In this document: positions 1 through 7,017 of the stretch, piece after piece
Numbering within the stretch: position 1 is the stretch's first letter
Layout: each line of letters starts with the position of its first letter
Source: an uncultured Oxalobacter sp.
GTDB taxonomy: Bacteria; Pseudomonadota; Gammaproteobacteria; Burkholderiales; Burkholderiaceae_D
Reading direction: 5' to 3'
DNA: 7,017 nt
Assembly (NCBI GenBank): GCA_905202055.1
Contig: CAJKQK010000091.1
Coordinates: 1 to 7,017 of the forward strand
The notes under the pieces: model-generated
Seen by the model: the letters and a program-made list of their open reading frames with translations, nothing else
What the model was told of the DNA's origin: nothing
Database searches by the model: none
Program-made: the position numbers and the translations under genes

Positions 1-3000
1 CAGACACTTTATACAAACGATCTGGATCAGGGCGCTTATATTTCCCAGACCCTTCGTATCGATGAAACCGTCGATCAGATGGCTGCCAGAATCGCTATTT
101 ACCGCATGATGCGTCCTGGCGAACCACCGACTGAAGAATCGGTTGAAGCCTTGTTCAATGGCCTCTTCTATAACGAAGAACGTTACGATCTGTCCGCCGT
201 CGGTCGTATGAAATTCAACAGCCGTATCGGCCGTGAAGAATTGACCGGTACGATGACCTTGTCTAATGACGACATTCTGTCTGTCATCAAGATTCTGGTT
301 GAACTCCGTAACGGTCGTGGTGAAATCGACGATATCGATCATCTGGGCAATCGTCGTGTACGTTGCGTCGGTGAATTGGCTGAAAATCAGTTCCGCGCCG
401 GTCTGGTCCGTGTTGAACGTGCCGTCAAGGAACGTCTGGGACAGGCCGAGGCTGACAATCTGATGCCTCACGACCTGATCAATTCCAAACCGATCTCTGC
501 CGCTATCCGTGAATTCTTCGGTTCGTCGCAGTTGTCGCAGTTTATGGATCAGACCAATCCGCTGTCGGAAATCACCCATAAACGTCGTATTTCCGCTCTT
601 GGTCCGGGCGGCCTGACTCGTGAGCGCGCCGGTTTTGAAGTCCGCGACGTGCACCCGACCCATTACGGCCGTGTTTGCCCGATTGAAACGCCAGAAGGTC
701 CAAACATCGGTTTGATCAACTCGCTGGCTATGTATGCACGCCTGAATGAATACGGGTTCCTTGAAACACCGTATCGTAAAGTCATCGATAGCCATGTAAC
801 GGATGAAATCGATTATCTGTCGGCTATCGAAGAAGGCAAATACATCATCGCCCAGGCAAACAGCAAGATCGATGAAAACGGCAAACTGATCGATGAACTG
901 GTTTCTTCCCGTGAAGCGGGCGAAACCATTCTGGTTTCTCCGGAACGGGTTCAATACATGGACGTTGCACCAGGTCAGATCGTTTCCGTTGCCGCTTCGC
1001 TGATTCCTTTCCTGGAACACGATGATGCGAACCGTGCATTGATGGGCGCCAACATGCAGCGTCAGGCAGTCCCCTGTCTGCGTCCTGAAAAAGCATTTGT
1101 CGGTACTGGTGTGGAACGTACCTGTGCAGTCGACTCCGGTACGACCGTTCAGGCCCTGCGTGGTGGCGTTGTCGATTATATCGATGCAGGCCGTGTGGTT
1201 ATCCGTGTCAATGACGATGAAGCGGCAGCCGGTGAAGTCGGTGTCGATATTTACAATCTGATCAAATATACGCGTTCGAACCAGAATACCAACATCAACC
1301 AGCGTCCTATCGTTCAGGTGGGCGATCGTGTTGAAAGAGGTGACGTCATTGCCGACGGCGCTTCGACCGATCTGGGTGAACTGGCTCTGGGTCAGAATAT
1401 GCTGGTGGCGTTTACGCCATGGAACGGTTTGAACTATGAAGATTCGATCCTGATTTCGGAAAAAGTCGTTGAAGACGATCGCTATACCTCGGTTCATATC
1501 GAGGAACTGTCGGTTGTTGCCCGTGACACCAAACTGGGACCTGAAGAAATCACCCGTGATATTTCCAATCTGGCCGAAAATCAACTGGCCCGTCTGGATG
1601 AATCCGGTATCGTCTACATTGGCGCTGAAGTCGAAGCAGGCGACGTTCTGGTCGGCAAGGTTACTCCTCGCGGAGAAACCCAGCTGACGCCGGAAGAAAA
1701 ACTGTTGCGTGCCATTTTCGGTGAAAAGGCGTCTGACGTTAAAGATACGTCACTGCGAGTTCCATCCGGTATGGTCGGTACCGTTATCGACGTTCAGGTC
1801 TTTACCCGTGAAGGTCTGGTTCGCGACAAGCGCGCACAGCAGATTATCGACGATGAACTGCAACGCTATCGTATCGATCTGAATGATCAGATGCGTATTG
1901 TTGAAGGCGATGCTTTCCAGCGTCTCTCCAGATTGCTGATCGGCAAGAAAGTGAATGGCGGTCCGAAGAAACTGGCTCGCGGCGCTGAAATCACTCAGGA
2001 ATATCTGGCCGATCTGGAAAGATATCACTGGTTCGACATTCGCCCATCGGATGAAGATACCGCGATGGCTCTGGAAGCCATCAAGGAATCCATCGAGGAA
2101 AAACGTCATCAGTTCGATATCGCCTTTGAAGAAAAACGCAAGAAACTGACGCAGGGCGATGAATTGCAGCCTGGTGTCCAGAAAATGGTCAAGGTTTATC
2201 TTGCCGTCAAACGTCGTTTGCAGCCTGGTGATAAAATGGCGGGTCGTCACGGAAACAAGGGGGTTGTTTCCAAGATCGTTCCAATTGAAGATATGCCATA
2301 CATGGCCGACGGTACGCCTGCCGATGTCGTCCTGAATCCTCTGGGGGTTCCTTCCCGTATGAACGTCGGACAGATTCTGGAAACGCATCTGGGCTGGGCT
2401 GCCAAAGGCCTCGGCTTGCGTATCGGTGAAATGCTTCAGGCCAAACAGAAAGTCGAAGAACTCAGAACTTTCCTGAAATCGATTTATCTCGATAGCGGCA
2501 AGCCTGAAGATATCGACAGCCTGACGGATGAGGAAGTATTGCATCTGGCCGATAACCTTAAAAATGGCGTGCCGTTTGCAACGCCGGTATTCGACGGCGC
2601 CAAAGAAGCGGAGATCCGCCGTATGCTGGATCTGGCTTATCCGGATGAAATCGCCAGCAAGCTGGGCATGACCGAAGCGAAGAATCAGGTAACGTTGTAT
2701 GACGGCCGTACCGGTGAAGCGTTCGAACGTCCAGTGACGGTGGGTTACATGCACATGCTGAAACTTCACCATCTGGTTGACGACAAGATGCATGCCCGTT
2801 CTACCGGTCCATACTCGCTCGTGACCCAGCAGCCATTGGGTGGCAAGGCACAGTTCGGCGGTCAGCGTTTCGGTGAAATGGAAGTCTGGGCACTTGAAGC
2901 TTATGGCGCTTCCTACGTTCTGCAGGAAATGCTGACGGTTAAATCCGATGACGTCAGCGGACGTACGAAAGTGTATGAAAATCTGGTCAAGGGCGATCAT

Positions 3001-3090
3001 GTGATCGATGCCGGAATGCCGGAATCCTTCAACGTTCTCGTCAAGGAAATTCGTTCTCTGGGTATCGATATCGACCTGGAACGCGATTAA
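1..3090 (+). CDS. rpoB: RNA polymerase beta subunit, 5'-truncated by the window edge
   Basis: Beta subunit of cytoplasmic DNA-dependent RNA polymerase; with beta' it forms the catalytic centre and the DNA and RNA channels. The frame is open from base 1 and begins QTLYTNDLDQG, which aligns near E. coli residue 334. The Met codon at 79 is therefore internal, and the true start lies upstream of the window. The fragment is 1029 residues; the whole protein should be about 1360-1370, normal for betaproteobacteria. Visible in order, in E. coli numbering: the rifampicin region 507-533; I572 in the ETPEGPNIGL segment; E813-D814 (1438-1443); the flap with its tip helix LLRAIF near 900 (from 1702), which contacts sigma region 4; the SI2 insertion; the catalytic-centre lysines K1065 (2209) and K1073 (2233); H1237 (2770); and the conserved end MPESFNVLVKEIRSLG. 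Net insertions relative to E. coli are 5 residues before K1065 and 15 more before H1237. It stops with TAA at 3088. No disruption is seen. Identification is essentially certain. Confidence 0.99.
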   Translation, partial: QTLYTNDLDQGAYISQTLRIDETVDQMAARIAIYRMMRPGEPPTEESVEALFNGLFYNEERYDLSAVGRMKFNSRIGREELTGTMTLSNDDILSVIKILVELRNGRGEIDDIDHLGNRRVRCVGELAENQFRAGLVRVERAVKERLGQAEADNLMPHDLINSKPISAAIREFFGSSQLSQFMDQTNPLSEITHKRRISALGPGGLTRERAGFEVRDVHPTHYGRVCPIETPEGPNIGLINSLAMYARLNEYGFLETPYRKVIDSHVTDEIDYLSAIEEGKYIIAQANSKIDENGKLIDELVSSREAGETILVSPERVQYMDVAPGQIVSVAASLIPFLEHDDANRALMGANMQRQAVPCLRPEKAFVGTGVERTCAVDSGTTVQALRGGVVDYIDAGRVVIRVNDDEAAAGEVGVDIYNLIKYTRSNQNTNINQRPIVQVGDRVERGDVIADGASTDLGELALGQNMLVAFTPWNGLNYEDSILISEKVVEDDRYTSVHIEELSVVARDTKLGPEEITRDISNLAENQLARLDESGIVYIGAEVEAGDVLVGKVTPRGETQLTPEEKLLRAIFGEKASDVKDTSLRVPSGMVGTVIDVQVFTREGLVRDKRAQQIIDDELQRYRIDLNDQMRIVEGDAFQRLSRLLIGKKVNGGPKKLARGAEITQEYLADLERYHWFDIRPSDEDTAMALEAIKESIEEKRHQFDIAFEEKRKKLTQGDELQPGVQKMVKVYLAVKRRLQPGDKMAGRHGNKGVVSKIVPIEDMPYMADGTPADVVLNPLGVPSRMNVGQILETHLGWAAKGLGLRIGEMLQAKQKVEELRTFLKSIYLDSGKPEDIDSLTDEEVLHLADNLKNGVPFATPVFDGAKEAEIRRMLDLAYPDEIASKLGMTEAKNQVTLYDGRTGEAFERPVTVGYMHMLKLHHLVDDKMHARSTGPYSLVTQQPLGGKAQFGGQRFGEMEVWALEAYGASYVLQEMLTVKSDDVSGRTKVYENLVKGDHVIDAGMPESFNVLVKEIRSLGIDIDLERD
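520..600 (+). other. rpoB: Rifampicin-resistance-determining region of rpoB
   Basis: These codons correspond to E. coli RpoB 507-533, which line the rifampicin pocket beside the RNA exit path. The main resistance positions carry the sensitive-type residues: Q513, D516 (547-549), H526 (577-579), R529, S531 (592-594) and L533. I572 (715-717), a secondary site, is also unchanged. Position 518 is Thr (553-555) instead of the E. coli Asn; from memory Thr is common here in betaproteobacteria. By family knowledge this predicts a drug-sensitive enzyme, but the N-terminal site near V146 lies outside the window. Confidence 0.95.
1813..2142 (+). other. rpoB: RpoB lineage-specific insertion SI2 (approximate limits)
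   Basis: This segment corresponds to roughly E. coli beta 938-1042, the insertion following the flap. It is rich in charged residues and likely helical, with Glu/Lys/Arg-rich stretches such as ESIEEKRHQFDIAFEEKRKK near its end, as expected for the coiled-coil-like SI2 of proteobacteria. It diverges from E. coli far more than the flanking blocks and accounts for about 5 extra residues. Conservation returns abruptly at LTQGDELQPGVQK just downstream. The limits are inferred from remembered E. coli numbering. Confidence 0.7.
2206..2268 (+). other. rpoB: RpoB catalytic-centre segment with conserved lysines
   Basis: The segment around KRRLQPGDKMAGRHGNKG carries the equivalents of E. coli K1065 (codon 2209-2211) and K1073 (2233-2235). 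These are known to lie beside the RNA 3' end and the initiating nucleotide. All the invariant residues of the block are present, so the catalytic contribution of beta appears intact. Confidence 0.9.
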
Positions 3091-3103
3091 GCAACATTTA
3101 AAT

Positions 3104-3133
3104 CCGGACGGGGCGCGTGGCCACCTCGTCCGG
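3104..3133 (+). other. GC-rich hairpin in the rpoB-rpoC spacer
   Basis: CCGGACGGGG (3104-3113) pairs with CCTCGTCCGG (3124-3133) to form a 10-bp stem with one G-U pair in the RNA, closing a 10-nt loop. It begins 13 nt after the rpoB stop. The nearest T run (3141-3145) starts 7 nt beyond the stem, too far for a standard intrinsic terminator. Transcription must also continue into rpoC, which has no obvious promoter of its own here. It could be an RNA-stabilising or processing element, or a weak attenuator; the sequence does not decide between these. Confidence 0.6.
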
Positions 3134-3166
3134 TATAGAATTTTTGGCCGTAGTTCTCACCCAATT

Positions 3167-3170
3167 GGAG
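3167..3170 (+). promoter_or_regulatory. Ribosome binding site of rpoC
   Basis: GGAG lies 6 nt before the ATG at 3177, an ideal Shine-Dalgarno position. An in-frame TGA at 3171-3173 sits one codon before that ATG, so no upstream in-frame start is possible. Together these fix the rpoC start. Confidence 0.9.
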
Positions 3171-3176
3171 TGAAAT

Positions 3177-7017
<3,841 letters not shown>

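Noticed and set aside
266..2149. Short plus-strand open frames in other phases within rpoB (near 266-463, 1469-1687 and 1955-2149)
   Set aside because: They overlap strongly conserved rpoB coding sequence, have no convincing ribosome binding site and encode no recognisable protein.
1750..3000. A 416-codon open frame on the minus strand inside rpoB
   Set aside because: Its codons are the exact complements of the rpoB codons (same triplet boundaries), so it stays open simply because rpoB avoids TTA, CTA and TCA in this stretch. Its product matches no family I recognise, and the sense strand is an invariant housekeeping gene.
3104..3145. Intrinsic terminator after rpoB
   Set aside because: The stem is strong, but the T run is only five bases and starts 7 nt after the stem. 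A full stop here would also cut off rpoC, which shows no separate promoter in the spacer.

Overview
This window is an ordinary core-genome segment: the 3' three quarters of rpoB, an 86-bp spacer, and the 5' nine tenths of rpoC. These genes encode the beta and beta' subunits of RNA polymerase. Both lie on the + strand, both run off the window (rpoB at the left edge, rpoC at the right), and both reading frames are intact. I read the rpoC frame codon by codon from 3177 to the end and found no stop or frameshift.

Organism: the proteins look betaproteobacterial, most like Burkholderiales. Three features support this: the RpoC start MKALLDLFKQVQQ, a Thr at E. coli RpoB position 518, and roughly 15 extra residues late in RpoB before the LYDGRTGE motif. 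Base composition is close to 50% GC by eye, lower than most Burkholderiales. An Oxalobacter-like member of the Oxalobacteraceae would fit, but that is an inference from remembered sequences, not a search result.

Layout: 1-3090 is rpoB, open from the first base and starting near E. coli residue 334. It holds the rifampicin-binding region, the catalytic-centre residues, the flap, the SI2 insertion and the C-terminal clamp segment. 3091-3176 is the spacer, with a 10-bp GC-rich hairpin and the rpoC ribosome binding site. 3177-7017 is rpoC, with the N-terminal zinc-binding domain, clamp helices, NADFDGD catalytic loop, bridge helix, second zinc site, and a trigger loop split by the SI3 insertion. 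About 125 C-terminal residues are missing beyond the window.

The two products assemble with alpha and omega into core RNA polymerase. The short spacer and shared direction fit co-transcription in the usual rplKAJL-rpoBC arrangement, although the ribosomal protein genes are outside the window. I found no mobile element, CRISPR array, RNA gene or undescribed system. The findings below are modest and scored accordingly.
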